Shown: positions 52,547-60,950 of the stretch, one piece after another
Numbering within the stretch: position 1 is the stretch's first letter
Layout: every line of letters begins with the position of its first letter
Assembly: GCF_035514885.1 (NCBI RefSeq)
Contig: NZ_DATJCH010000024.1
Coordinates: 372,001 to 436,000, forward strand
DNA length: 64,000 bases
DNA from: Albibacterium sp035514885
GTDB lineage: Bacteria; Bacteroidota; Bacteroidia; Sphingobacteriales; Sphingobacteriaceae
Reading direction: 5' to 3'
Translations under genes and position numbers: made by a program
The notes under the pieces: generated by a model
What the model was told of the DNA's origin: nothing
The model's database searches: none
The model's input: only the letters and a program-made list of their open reading frames with translations

Positions 52547-52554
52547 CAAAAATA
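52547..52554 (-). promoter_or_regulatory. -7 box TATTTTTG (upp)
   Basis: On the minus strand TATTTTTG matches TAnnTTTG and ends four bases before the upp ATG. It stands back to back with the uvrB box at 52580. Confidence 0.5.
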
Positions 52555-52579
52555 GGTTAATTGCTGACTATATTATCTT

Positions 52580-52587
52580 TAAATTTG
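52580..52587 (+). promoter_or_regulatory. -7 box TAAATTTG (uvrB)
   Basis: TAAATTTG matches TAnnTTTG, about 37 bases before the uvrB ATG. The nearest TTG is 16 bases upstream, shorter than usual. Confidence 0.45.
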
Positions 52588-52624
52588 TAAAAACAATTTA
52601 TTCTCCTTTAAGTTTTGATCATAC

Positions 52625-54652
52625 ATGGAATTCAAAATCACTTCAGAATATCAACCTACAGGTGATCAGCCTGAAGCTATCAGACAATTAGTTGAAGGTG
52701 TAAATAATGGCGATCATTATCAAAATTTGTTAGGAGTTACAGGATCAGGTAAAACTTTTACCATTGCAAATGTAATTCAGCAGGCACAGAAACCTACCCT
52801 TATTTTAAGCCATAATAAAACGCTTGCTGCTCAACTTTACGGGGAGTTTAAACAGTTCTTTCCTGAAAATTCTGTTAATTACTTTGTTTCTTATTATGAT
52901 TATTATCAACCGGAGGCATATATTGCTACCTCAAATACATATATAGAAAAGGATCTTGCAATAAACGATGAGATTGAAAAATTGCGGCTAAAGACAACTT
53001 CTTCGTTAATGTCCGGAAGGCGTGATCTTATTGTTGTTTCTTCGGTTTCGTGTATTTACGGTATGGGAAATCCAGAAGATTTCTCTCGTATGGTCTTTCG
53101 ATTTGCTGTTGGAACAGTTATTTCCAGAAATTCTTTTCTCCATAGACTTGTTGAAATATTATATACAAGGACAACCTTAGAGTTTAAACGTGGGACATTT
53201 AGAGTGAAGGGAGATATTGTGGATGTGTATCCTGCTTATATGGATGAAGCTTATCGTATTTCTTTCTTTGGAGATGAGATTGAAGAGTTGGCTGTAATTG
53301 ACCCAGATAGCGGAAAAACTTTAGAGAAGATGACTGATCTTGCTTTATTTCCTGCAAATTTATTTGTTACTCCACGGGAACGATTCACAGAGTCAATTTG
53401 GAATATTCAAGAAGAGTTAGTCTTACGTAAAGAGCAACTTATTGGTGATGGAAGAATGCTCGAAGCAAAACGTTTGGAGGAACGTGTAAATTACGATCTG
53501 GAGATGATGCGAGAGCTTGGATATTGTAGTGGAATAGAGAATTATTCTAGATTCTTTGATGGAAGACAACCAGGAATGCGACCTTTCTGTTTACTGGATT
53601 ATTTTCCAGATGATTATTTAATGGTGATTGATGAGAGTCATGTAACTGTTCCTCAGATTCGGGCGATGTATGGAGGAGACCGATCAAGAAAGTTATCCCT
53701 TGTCGAATATGGATTTCGTTTACCTGCTGCATTAGATAACCGACCTCTAAATTTTCCTGAATTCGAAGCTTTGGCTCCTCAAACCATTTATGTAAGTGCC
53801 ACCCCCGGTGATTATGAGCTGCAACAAACTGAAGGTGTTGTGGTAGAGCAGGTTATTCGTCCAACAGGCTTACTTGATCCGCAAATTGAGATTCGTCCAA
53901 TCGTTAATCAAGTAGATGATTTATTAGATGAAATCGATAAGACTGTTAAGGAGGGCGGAAGAATTTTAGTTACAACATTGACAAAACGTATGTCTGAAGA
54001 GTTGACTAAATATATGGCCCGTTTAGGTGTAAAAGTACGCTATATACATTCGGAGATAAAAACTTTTGAGAGAGTTGAAATCCTTCGAGGGTTGCGCTTA
54101 GGTGAATTTGATGTTTTGGTAGGAATTAACTTGTTGAGAGAGGGGTTGGATTTGCCCGAGGTTACATTGGTTGCGATTCTAGATGCTGATAAAGAAGGAT
54201 TTCTACGCTCTGAGCGATCGTTGATTCAGACGATTGGCCGTGCCGCAAGGAATGAAAACGGAAGGGTAATTATGTATGCTGATAAAATAACGAAAAGTAT
54301 GCAGATTACTATTGAAGAAACAGATCGTCGTCGTGAAAAACAGATCGCCTATAATGAGTTACATGGCATTATTCCACGAACAGTCGGGAAGTCGCGCGAG
54401 GAAATCATCGGCCAGACATCGGTAGCCGACTTTAAAGGTGGTGTAGCAAAAGCTTATGCAGGGCCAGATGATGCGAGCTTGGCTGCTGATCCGGTAATTC
54501 AGTATATGGATCAAACGCAGTTGCAAAAAGCGTTTGATAATGCTCAGAAACAGATGCAGAAAGCAGCGAAATCAATGGATTTCTTAGAGGCTGCAAAATA
54601 TAGGGACGAAATGTTCGCTTTAGAAAAAGTTATAAAGGAAAGGTATTCTTAG
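52625..54652 (+). CDS. uvrB: Excinuclease ABC subunit UvrB
   Basis: A 675-residue helicase-like subunit that loads on damaged DNA after UvrA and recruits UvrC. Motifs: GVTGSGKTFT Walker A (37-46), the YYDYYQPEAYI beta-hairpin near residue 91 that holds the strand, MVIDESH (Walker B), the DVLVGINLLREGLD and QTIGRAARN helicase motifs, and a C-terminal UVR motif (FLEAAKYRDEMFALE) that binds UvrC. Length is normal. It ends in a four-base overlap with the convergent bacilliredoxin gene. Confidence 0.97.
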   Translation: MEFKITSEYQPTGDQPEAIRQLVEGVNNGDHYQNLLGVTGSGKTFTIANVIQQAQKPTLILSHNKTLAAQLYGEFKQFFPENSVNYFVSYYDYYQPEAYIATSNTYIEKDLAINDEIEKLRLKTTSSLMSGRRDLIVVSSVSCIYGMGNPEDFSRMVFRFAVGTVISRNSFLHRLVEILYTRTTLEFKRGTFRVKGDIVDVYPAYMDEAYRISFFGDEIEELAVIDPDSGKTLEKMTDLALFPANLFVTPRERFTESIWNIQEELVLRKEQLIGDGRMLEAKRLEERVNYDLEMMRELGYCSGIENYSRFFDGRQPGMRPFCLLDYFPDDYLMVIDESHVTVPQIRAMYGGDRSRKLSLVEYGFRLPAALDNRPLNFPEFEALAPQTIYVSATPGDYELQQTEGVVVEQVIRPTGLLDPQIEIRPIVNQVDDLLDEIDKTVKEGGRILVTTLTKRMSEELTKYMARLGVKVRYIHSEIKTFERVEILRGLRLGEFDVLVGINLLREGLDLPEVTLVAILDADKEGFLRSERSLIQTIGRAARNENGRVIMYADKITKSMQITIEETDRRREKQIAYNELHGIIPRTVGKSREEIIGQTSVADFKGGVAKAYAGPDDASLAADPVIQYMDQTQLQKAFDNAQKQMQKAAKSMDFLEAAKYRDEMFALEKVIKERYS

Positions 54653-54990
54653 TGAGCCAGCTCTTTAATTTTTACAACAATATCTGCTATACTTATTTCA
54701 TTGTGTGAACTATTGTAAATACATTCCTTATTATATATTAATAAAGCTTGCGGAGACTCGTGCTTTATTTTCCATATCTCTGCAATCTGATTAGAGATGT
54801 CACGAAATTTTATCAGATCAAGAAAGTAAGTTTGTACATTTTCAGGCAATAAAATTGCTTCTAATTCTAGATTTCTTTTTGCCATGCTGCTCACAGGACA
54901 GCGTGTACTGTGTTTAAAAATCAACACAGGTTCAGATTGTTTTTTAATGTCCTCTAATTGACTGATAGAGTCTAATGGTATCCAGTTCAT
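54649..54990 (-). CDS. ytxJ: Bacilliredoxin-like protein YtxJ
   Basis: A 113-residue thioredoxin-fold protein of the YtxJ (bacillithiol system redox-active protein) family. The active site is HSTRCPVSSMAKR with a single Cys31, so it is a monothiol type that would remove bacillithiol from modified proteins. A YFLDLIKFRDISNQIAE stretch and a QALLIYNKECIY strand follow. No bshA, bshB or bshC gene is in the window. It follows a secreted hypothetical gene by two bases and overlaps the stop of uvrB. Confidence 0.88.
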   Translation of the reverse strand: MNWIPLDSISQLEDIKKQSEPVLIFKHSTRCPVSSMAKRNLELEAILLPENVQTYFLDLIKFRDISNQIAEIWKIKHESPQALLIYNKECIYNSSHNEISIADIVVKIKELAH

Positions 54991-54992
54991 AT

Positions 54993-55727
54993 TTATAGAT
55001 TTTGAAATTTGGAAGTTTCAATATTTAATAAGGCGGCAACAATTGGATATTTAAAAACTGTACCGCTAATTTTATCCGTGAATTGCGTAGCTAAGGTTAG
55101 CCCTCCACCAATGTCTTTGATTCTTGAAGTTACGAACTCATGTATTTTCTCTTGATCTTTATTGAAGGTTTCCCATTTACGGATTATTCCTGTTTGAGAA
55201 TCGATATATAATTTTGCAGATTCATTTTGACCATTAGCTGAATTTACTTCTAAGATAAAATATTTTTTCAAATCAATAATAACAGGTGCCTGGATAGTGA
55301 GATTAAGTCTGTTATTTGCTAGTTGCATAGGTGTAAGTAACAGATAGGAATCTTCATTGAAAAGTTGAATAATGCTTTTTAATAATTCGGGATTCTGTTT
55401 TTTCTCATTATTTATATATAATTTCCCTAGGCTATTTTGTGTATTGAATAATACTGTTAGAGAGTCTCCTTCCTTGGTTTTTCCTTCGAATCTACAGTTT
55501 TTTGTACTCCTATCGTATATATAAGTATGCTCTTCCTGGATATCCGTGTGATCTTCATTGATACAACTAAACATTATATAATGAGCCTCCTTTAACGATT
55601 TTTCGCCTCCTATCCCTTCTAATAATTTATTTATTACCGTAGACTGATTTTGGCCATGAGATTTGAAAGAGAGAAAATTGAAAAGAAGAAGGAAAACTAG
55701 GAATATTGATATTCTTTTGTTGGACAT
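54993..55727 (-). CDS. Secreted hypothetical protein, outer-membrane lipoprotein-sorting-like
   Basis: A 244-residue exported protein without lipobox. The ATG at 55727 gives a clean signal peptide (MSNKRISIFLVFLLLFNFL, cleaved near SHG-QN); a TTG at 55748 would add seven residues. The mature part is beta-rich with alternating strands such as YFILEVNSANGQ, KLYIDSQTGIIRKWE and TLATQFTDKISG, reminiscent of LolA-like or lipoprotein-sorting folds. I give it no specific function. It is just upstream of ytxJ, with a two-base gap, so both are in one operon. Confidence 0.75.
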   Translation of the reverse strand: MSNKRISIFLVFLLLFNFLSFKSHGQNQSTVINKLLEGIGGEKSLKEAHYIMFSCINEDHTDIQEEHTYIYDRSTKNCRFEGKTKEGDSLTVLFNTQNSLGKLYINNEKKQNPELLKSIIQLFNEDSYLLLTPMQLANNRLNLTIQAPVIIDLKKYFILEVNSANGQNESAKLYIDSQTGIIRKWETFNKDQEKIHEFVTSRIKDIGGGLTLATQFTDKISGTVFKYPIVAALLNIETSKFQNL

Positions 55728-55804
55728 GATATCTAATTTTCTAGACAACTGAAATCTTATATCTAATCAAAGATAGAGTAAATTTTAACAAAAGGAATGT
55801 TAGA

Positions 55805-56299
55805 TTATTTAATTAAATCAGAGGATATCTTTGCCATTTGAATGGCAGTGATTGCAGCTTCTTCACCTTTATTCCCATGCTTTCCACCAGCACGATCTTC
55901 GGCTTGTTGTTGATTGTCTGTTGTTAGAACGCCGAAAATCACGGGTTTATTGTGTTTTAATGAGACATTGGTAACCCCATTCGCAACTGCATTGCATATG
56001 AAATCAAAATGACGGGTTTCCCCTTGTATTACACATCCTAAACAAATAACGGCATCAATGGATTTGTCTTGTAATAGCATATCTGCTCCAGAAGTAAGTT
56101 CAAAACTTCCAGGTACCTGAATTGTCTTGATATTATCTGGTTTAGCTCCTTTTTCTAATAAGAGTTGATAGGCTCCATCGTAAAGTGAACCAGTAATTAC
56201 AGCATTCCATTGTGCAACAACAATTCCAAATGTGAATGCTTCAGCAGAATAGGTTCTTAAATGTGTGAAATCAGAAAGGCTTTTAAGATGAGTCGCCAT
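55805..56299 (-). CDS. ribH: 6,7-dimethyl-8-ribityllumazine synthase
   Basis: RibH makes the lumazine precursor of riboflavin. The 164-residue protein shows FGIVVAQWNAVITGSLYDGA (24-43), VPGSFELTSGADML (60-73), AVICLGCVIQGETRHFDFI (84-102, with the catalytic His and Arg nearby) and GVLTTDNQQQAEDRAGG. Length is normal for an icosahedral or pentameric enzyme. It begins nine bases after the TPR gene, so both are in one operon. Confidence 0.96.
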   Translation of the reverse strand: MATHLKSLSDFTHLRTYSAEAFTFGIVVAQWNAVITGSLYDGAYQLLLEKGAKPDNIKTIQVPGSFELTSGADMLLQDKSIDAVICLGCVIQGETRHFDFICNAVANGVTNVSLKHNKPVIFGVLTTDNQQQAEDRAGGKHGNKGEEAAITAIQMAKISSDLIK

Positions 56300-56308
56300 T
56301 TTTATAGA

Positions 56309-56992
56309 TTACAAGTGTGCTTCAGCGCGCGCAATGTATGCATCCACCATAGCAGCTTCTTGGCTTTGAGGATACTCCTTTTTTATTTTATTATAAGCAT
56401 CTAGTGCTCCTTTAAAGTCATTCTGTGCTTCACTCACTAACCCTAACTTTTTTAGAAATAAGGGAGATGTGAAATTATTTGATTTTATATCTGCAGCTTT
56501 TTTGTATTGTGCAGCGGCTTGCTTATAATCTTGTGACTCAGAGTAAGCATCACCTAGTAAACCGATTACTAACGGATCTAAGATAGGGCTTCCGGTTGAA
56601 GTGTAATTTTCAAGTGCGTTTATGGCATCTTGAAATTGTCCCTGACGTAAATAAAGACCACCAAGATAAGCGTTCGCTATATTTGCTGAAGGAGTATTTG
56701 AATACTCTTCTGCTATTTGCTCAAAGCCAGGGTAGGAGCCATCGCCATTGATAGCAAGTTTTTGCAAAGAGTCTATCTGTGCGTAACTTTCAGCTTTAAA
56801 AATCTCATTGCTAGCCTTTTCAGCACGAGGGGCTAAGTAAAGTTTTTGGTAGCCGAAGTATAGTAAAACTAATACCACAATACCTAGAGCAATAAAACCT
56901 AGACTTTTTTCATTTTCCTTAATGAAGCTTCTTTCTCCACCATGGTTGATCGTTGAAGCTGTTAAATTTTTATTTTTTTGTTTTGTTGACAT
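56309..56992 (-). CDS. Membrane-anchored TPR protein (YfgM-like)
   Basis: A 227-residue protein with one N-terminal membrane helix (about 31-48, LGFIALGIVVLVLLYFGY) and a periplasmic part with TPR-type helical pairs (about 90-220, such as ANAYLGGLYLRQGQFQDAINALENY, abbreviated). The layout is like YfgM, which works with envelope chaperones and the Sec translocon. It is the first gene of an operon with ribH, driven by a full TTG-N19-TATTTTTG promoter at 57015-57044. Role is inferred from topology. Confidence 0.8.
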   Translation of the reverse strand: MSTKQKNKNLTASTINHGGERSFIKENEKSLGFIALGIVVLVLLYFGYQKLYLAPRAEKASNEIFKAESYAQIDSLQKLAINGDGSYPGFEQIAEEYSNTPSANIANAYLGGLYLRQGQFQDAINALENYTSTGSPILDPLVIGLLGDAYSESQDYKQAAAQYKKAADIKSNNFTSPLFLKKLGLVSEAQNDFKGALDAYNKIKKEYPQSQEAAMVDAYIARAEAHL

Positions 56993-57014
56993 TTCTTAAA
57001 ATAAATTCGGATTG

Positions 57015-57044
57015 CAAAAATACATTTTTACTGCATACAAACAA
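57015..57044 (-). promoter_or_regulatory. Promoter TTG-N19-TATTTTTG (TPR/ribH operon)
   Basis: On the minus strand, TTG at 57042-57044 and TATTTTTG at 57015-57022 are exactly 19 bases apart, the canonical Bacteroidota spacing. The leader is about 22 bases. Confidence 0.8.
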
Positions 57045-57165
57045 GGAAGTTGTATAAGTTTATGTGCTAAAGTGATGATTTTAATGTTATTGTAATAGAA
57101 ATATTGAATATTAAATGTTTAAAAGTACACAAAATAGAATATATTATTTCACTAATTAAAAAAAC

Positions 57166-57173
57166 TATCTTTG
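57166..57173 (+). promoter_or_regulatory. -7 box TATCTTTG (recF)
   Basis: TATCTTTG matches TAnnTTTG and ends six bases before the recF ATG at 57180; it overlaps the in-frame TTG at 57171, which rules that out as a start. Confidence 0.6.
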
Positions 57174-57179
57174 TTTCTT

Positions 57180-58295
57180 ATGTGGATTAAACACCTTTCT
57201 GCTCTTAATTTTAAAAACTATGCTGAGTTCGTAATTGATTTTTCTCCTGAAGTAAATGCGTTTTCTGGTGACAATGGTGCTGGAAAGACTAACTTATTAG
57301 ATGCGATTCATTATTTATCGTTATGTAAAAGTTACTTTAACCCGATAGACTCTCAACAAATAAAGCATGGTAACGACTTCTTTATGCTGCAAGGGATCTT
57401 TCAGAGAAATGAGGAAGAGGATATAGTTTCCTGCAGTTTAAAGAGAAATCAAAAAAAGAAATTTAAGCGGAATAAAAAAGAGTATTCGCGCTTGGCAGAT
57501 CACATAGGGCTGTTCCCCTTAGTAATGATATCCCCGAATGATTCCATCATAATTACAGAGGGTAGTGAGGAAAGGAGAAGATTCATGGATAATGTAATTT
57601 CTCAAACGGACAGCCATTATTTAGATTTATTAATAAGTTATAACCGTGTTTTGCAAAACAGAAATGGCTTATTAAAGCAATTTAAACATAGATCTTTTGA
57701 TTCAGATCTGCTATCAGTTTATGACGCGCAATTAGTTGAGCCAGGTAATCAAATATATATTCAGCGTAAGCTTTTTATGGAGTCTTTTACGAAACTGTTT
57801 AATAAACACTATTCGTTTTTAACTGACAATGCTGAACCGGTCACACTTTCTTATGAATCGCAATTGAACAAGAATACCTTTCTTAATTTGCTTGAACAAT
57901 CTGCTGAAAGAGATCAGGCTTTAGAGCGTACTACTTCAGGGATACATAAAGATGATTTGATCTTTACAGTTAATGATATGCCTTTGAAAAAGTTTGGATC
58001 GCAGGGTCAGCAGAAGTCTTTTTTGATAGCATTAAAATTAGCGCAGTATGATTACCTAACAGAGAAAAAGAGCTACAAGCCCTTATTGCTGTTAGATGAT
58101 ATCTTTGATAAGTTAGATGATAAACGAATCAAACGACTTATGGAAATGGTGTCTCAAGATGATTTTGGTCAGATATTTATTACTCATACTAACTTAGATA
58201 AAATCAGAGATGTCTTTAAAAACATTTCTTGTGATTTACGTACTTTTGATGTTGCAATGGGAACAGTTAGTGAAACATTGATGTCTTATGATTAA
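57180..58295 (+). CDS. recF: DNA repair protein RecF
   Basis: A 371-residue SMC-like ATPase that helps load RecA at gaps. The N-terminus shows MWIKHLSALNFKNYAEFVID, then FSGDNGAGKTNLLDAIHYLS (abbreviated) with Walker A GDNGAGKT (about 31-38). The C-terminal part shows FGSQGQQKSFLIALKLAQ (signature) and LLLLDDIFDKLD (Walker B). The ATG at 57180 is used because the promoter box overlaps the earlier TTG. Its end overlaps the start of the DUF721 gene by eight bases, a tight coupling common in bacteria. Confidence 0.95.
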   Translation: MWIKHLSALNFKNYAEFVIDFSPEVNAFSGDNGAGKTNLLDAIHYLSLCKSYFNPIDSQQIKHGNDFFMLQGIFQRNEEEDIVSCSLKRNQKKKFKRNKKEYSRLADHIGLFPLVMISPNDSIIITEGSEERRRFMDNVISQTDSHYLDLLISYNRVLQNRNGLLKQFKHRSFDSDLLSVYDAQLVEPGNQIYIQRKLFMESFTKLFNKHYSFLTDNAEPVTLSYESQLNKNTFLNLLEQSAERDQALERTTSGIHKDDLIFTVNDMPLKKFGSQGQQKSFLIALKLAQYDYLTEKKSYKPLLLLDDIFDKLDDKRIKRLMEMVSQDDFGQIFITHTNLDKIRDVFKNISCDLRTFDVAMGTVSETLMSYD

Positions 58296-58581
58296 AAGAA
58301 ATAATGATAAAACGTTGAAAGAAGCTATAGAGCAAATGCTTGATGTTTATCGATTACGAAAGAAATTCGATGAAACCTCTCTTATTGCTGCTTGGCCTGA
58401 ACTCATGGGAAATGCAATTGCAAGTCGAACTACACAGATTTACATTGCAGATAAGAAGCTGTTTATAAGAATAGAATCTTCTGTTATTAAAAATGAGTTG
58501 ATTATGATGAAAAGTCAGATTCTTGAAAAGTTGAATGATAGAGCCGGTAAAGAAGTTATTACTTCGATTGTAATTTTGTAA
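58288..58581 (+). CDS. DUF721/DciA-like protein
   Basis: A 97-residue soluble protein of the DUF721 family, related to the N-terminal domain of DciA, the replicative helicase operator found in bacteria without DnaC or DnaI loaders. The conserved core is LIAAWPELMGNAIASRT (about 31-47) followed by LFIRIESSVIKNELIMM, which includes the Trp and Gly typical of the fold. It overlaps recF by eight bases. A helicase-loading role is plausible from family and context. Its last 23 bases overlap the convergent aroK end. Confidence 0.88.
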   Translation: MIKRNNDKTLKEAIEQMLDVYRLRKKFDETSLIAAWPELMGNAIASRTTQIYIADKKLFIRIESSVIKNELIMMKSQILEKLNDRAGKEVITSIVIL

Positions 58582-59116
58582 TGATTAAATCTAATACCTG
58601 CTTGGGGCTAATGCTGTGAGCATCTATAGTTAACTGTGCCTCTTTATAGAAACCCTCCCGCTCTGCTAATTTCATAATTATAAAATCTAGTATTTCATCT
58701 TCACTTTTACCTTGGAGTAATGGTCTGTTTTGTATTTCTTTTCCAGAAAGACGTTTTAGTAATGCCTTGGGAGAAAGCTCTAAATAAACGGTCATACCTT
58801 TCTCATTCATCCACTCCATATTATCATTGAAACATGGACTTCCACCTCCGGTTGACACAATTATTCCTTGATCTAGTGGAATTGATTTCAAGATATTAGT
58901 TTCAAGAGTTCTAAAAGAGTCTTCTCCATGAAGTGAGAAATAATCGGATATCTTCATGCCAGATTTTTCCACAATTTGTTTATCTAAATCTATAAACTTC
59001 AGTTTACTTGCTTTCGATAGCTTTTTCCCCACTGTTGTTTTTCCAGAGCCCATAAATCCTATAAGAAAAACAGGACGATTTAATTCCCAAATTAATTTGT
59101 TATCTGTATGTGACAT
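58559..59116 (-). CDS. aroK: Shikimate kinase
   Basis: A 185-residue kinase of the aromatic amino acid pathway, converting shikimate to shikimate-3-phosphate. Visible: LIGFMGSGKTTVGKKL (18-33) Walker A, FIDLDKQI with the shikimate-binding Asp, the STGGGSPCF loop, and RLSGKEIQNRPLL of the lid with its Arg. The ATG at 59116 is preferred to a TTG at 59125 that overlaps the previous stop. The 3' end overlaps the convergent DUF721 gene by 23 bases, an unusually long shared coding end for this window. Confidence 0.94.
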   Translation of the reverse strand: MSHTDNKLIWELNRPVFLIGFMGSGKTTVGKKLSKASKLKFIDLDKQIVEKSGMKISDYFSLHGEDSFRTLETNILKSIPLDQGIIVSTGGGSPCFNDNMEWMNEKGMTVYLELSPKALLKRLSGKEIQNRPLLQGKSEDEILDFIIMKLAEREGFYKEAQLTIDAHSISPKQVLDLIITKLQSK

Positions 59117-59121
59117 GGGGA

Positions 59122-60294
59122 TCAATTTTCAATGAGGTATTTATCTGCCAATTTCTGTATTGATGGGAGAATATGAAAATGCCATTTTTTAATGACTGTG
59201 CCATTCTTTAACAACATTAACCCAGGATTCGAACGAACCATACTCTTTAGAGGAATTGCATCTACAAAGAAGATTTCTGAAAATAGGTCAAGACCATTGG
59301 TAGCTTTTTCTACTGCTTGCATAGTGCTGGCTGTTAATATAACGGTACGAATCCGATACTCTTCGGCTGCAGATTGAGCAAGGTTATTCAGCTTTTTTAA
59401 ACCATCTTGATTTGCACTATTGATATCATAGGCTACAATAATTAAATTATATTCAGGGTTTTCAATGATCTCATTTGTATGGTCCACTCCATTAATATCA
59501 CTAATGATAAGATCACTGATTGGTACTTGATAACCCTTTTTGATTAACCTGGTCTCTGGATCACCAACAATTTCCCAAGATTGATCTTTCCATATTTCAG
59601 CTTGTAAATATTCCTTGTCACCAACTTTCTTTGTTTCATTGGTCTCTTTGTTTTTTAGGACATATATAGTTTCATACTCATCGATTGATTCACCCTCCGG
59701 GATTGTCATTAATGAAGGTAGATTGTTTCCTGATTTATAGGGAAGAAAATCAATTATAGGTAAAAAATTATAAGTATAAACTCCAAATCCGATAGAAACG
59801 ACGATTACACAAGTGGTTAGAATAGATTGGGTATAAAAATCTTTAATAAGGGGCTTAATCTGCTCTTTATAATAGAATAGGATGGCAATTAGAATTAATA
59901 AAATACAATCTTTTGTAAAAGATTGCCATGGAGTTAATGGAATTGCATCTCCGAAGCATCCACAAGATGTAACAACCTCAAAAAAGGCTGAGTAGAAAGT
60001 TAAAAATGTAAAGAAAATGATAAGTAACAGAAGCCCCCAAATTGTCTTCTTACTCCAAAAGCCAAAGAGTAATAAGGCTCCTAGAATTATTTCTAGACTA
60101 CATATGGCTATTGCTATAGCTACTGAATAATCATTTAAGAAATTAAGTTTAAAGACGTCGAAGTATTCAACTAATTTGTAACTGAATCCGATAGGGTCAT
60201 TCGCCTTTATAAGACCGGAGAAAATGAATAGTATGGATACAATTAAACGAATCCCCCATATTATATAGAAGCTTTTTTTAGAAGTAGATTTCAT
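59122..60294 (-). CDS. BT_3928-type DoxX/MauE membrane protein
   Basis: A 390-residue inner-membrane protein. The first 150 residues are a four-helix DoxX/MauE domain with FIFSGLIKANDPIGFSYKL (18-36) and VTSCGCFGDAIPLTPW (108-123), whose Cys pair suggests a redox link. One more membrane helix near 155-175 leads to a C-terminal soluble domain that looks thioredoxin-like but without CxxC. This architecture is the BT_3928 family of Bacteroidota; the role is unknown, possibly in envelope redox. It begins five bases after the DUF1599 stop. Confidence 0.87.
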   Translation of the reverse strand: MKSTSKKSFYIIWGIRLIVSILFIFSGLIKANDPIGFSYKLVEYFDVFKLNFLNDYSVAIAIAICSLEIILGALLLFGFWSKKTIWGLLLLIIFFTFLTFYSAFFEVVTSCGCFGDAIPLTPWQSFTKDCILLILIAILFYYKEQIKPLIKDFYTQSILTTCVIVVSIGFGVYTYNFLPIIDFLPYKSGNNLPSLMTIPEGESIDEYETIYVLKNKETNETKKVGDKEYLQAEIWKDQSWEIVGDPETRLIKKGYQVPISDLIISDINGVDHTNEIIENPEYNLIIVAYDINSANQDGLKKLNNLAQSAAEEYRIRTVILTASTMQAVEKATNGLDLFSEIFFVDAIPLKSMVRSNPGLMLLKNGTVIKKWHFHILPSIQKLADKYLIEN

Positions 60295-60299
60295 TGTTT

Positions 60300-60848
60300 T
60301 TAACTTTGAGAAGTTGGTTGCAATCTAATGAGAGCAAAAACGGCATAATTCAACATGTCTTGATAATTAGCATATGTACCTTCTGATGCTAAAGTTTCTC
60401 CTTTATTATCTTCTATTTGTTTTACTCTTAATATTTTCATTAAAATTAGATCAGTCAAAGAGCTAATCCTCATATCTCGCCAAGCTTCTCCGTAATCATG
60501 GTTCTTCGCCATCATCAGGTTATAAGCCTCACTGACTTTTTTATCATAGCTTTCTTCCAATTGCTTCAGGTTAATTTCTTCATTATTGCCTTCGCCTAAT
60601 TCTATTTGTAAAAGAGCAATGACGCAATAATTAACGATCGCAATAAATTCAGAAGGAATACCTTCATCAACTTTTGCGACTCCTGTTACTTCTAATGTAC
60701 GGATTCTTTGTGCCTTAATAAATAATTGGTCTGTTATAGAAGATAGTCTTAAAATACGCCAGGCTGTACCATAATCTTTCGCTTTCTTTAAAAACAATTC
60801 TTTACATTGTTTTATTGCTTGGTTATATTCTGCAGTAGTATCTCTCAT
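60300..60848 (-). CDS. DUF1599 domain protein with internal duplication
   Basis: A 182-residue soluble protein of the DUF1599 (nucleotide-modification-associated) family. It has two similar halves: DYGTAWRILRLSSITDQ at 25-41 with NYCVIALLQI at 73-82, and DYGEAWRDMRISSLTDL at 118-134 with NYAVFALIRL at 167-176. Each half looks like a small helical nucleotide-binding domain. The catalytic role is not known. It is the first gene of a minus-strand group with BT_3928 and aroK, and is divergent from folP, with about 100 bases between the starts. Confidence 0.87.
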   Translation of the reverse strand: MRDTTAEYNQAIKQCKELFLKKAKDYGTAWRILRLSSITDQLFIKAQRIRTLEVTGVAKVDEGIPSEFIAIVNYCVIALLQIELGEGNNEEINLKQLEESYDKKVSEAYNLMMAKNHDYGEAWRDMRISSLTDLILMKILRVKQIEDNKGETLASEGTYANYQDMLNYAVFALIRLQPTSQS

Positions 60849-60950
60849 ATTTAGTCTTGATCCAATAATATTTTTGAAGCATTTGGCACTTTCTTCACAA
60901 AATTACCGGAATATACTTAATTTAGCGAACACATATTGAATTTTATTATT

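Noticed and set aside
60878..60895. TGGCAC motif upstream of folP as a possible sigma54 promoter
   Set aside because: The -12 part (TCAC) differs at two of four positions, so it is no better than chance.
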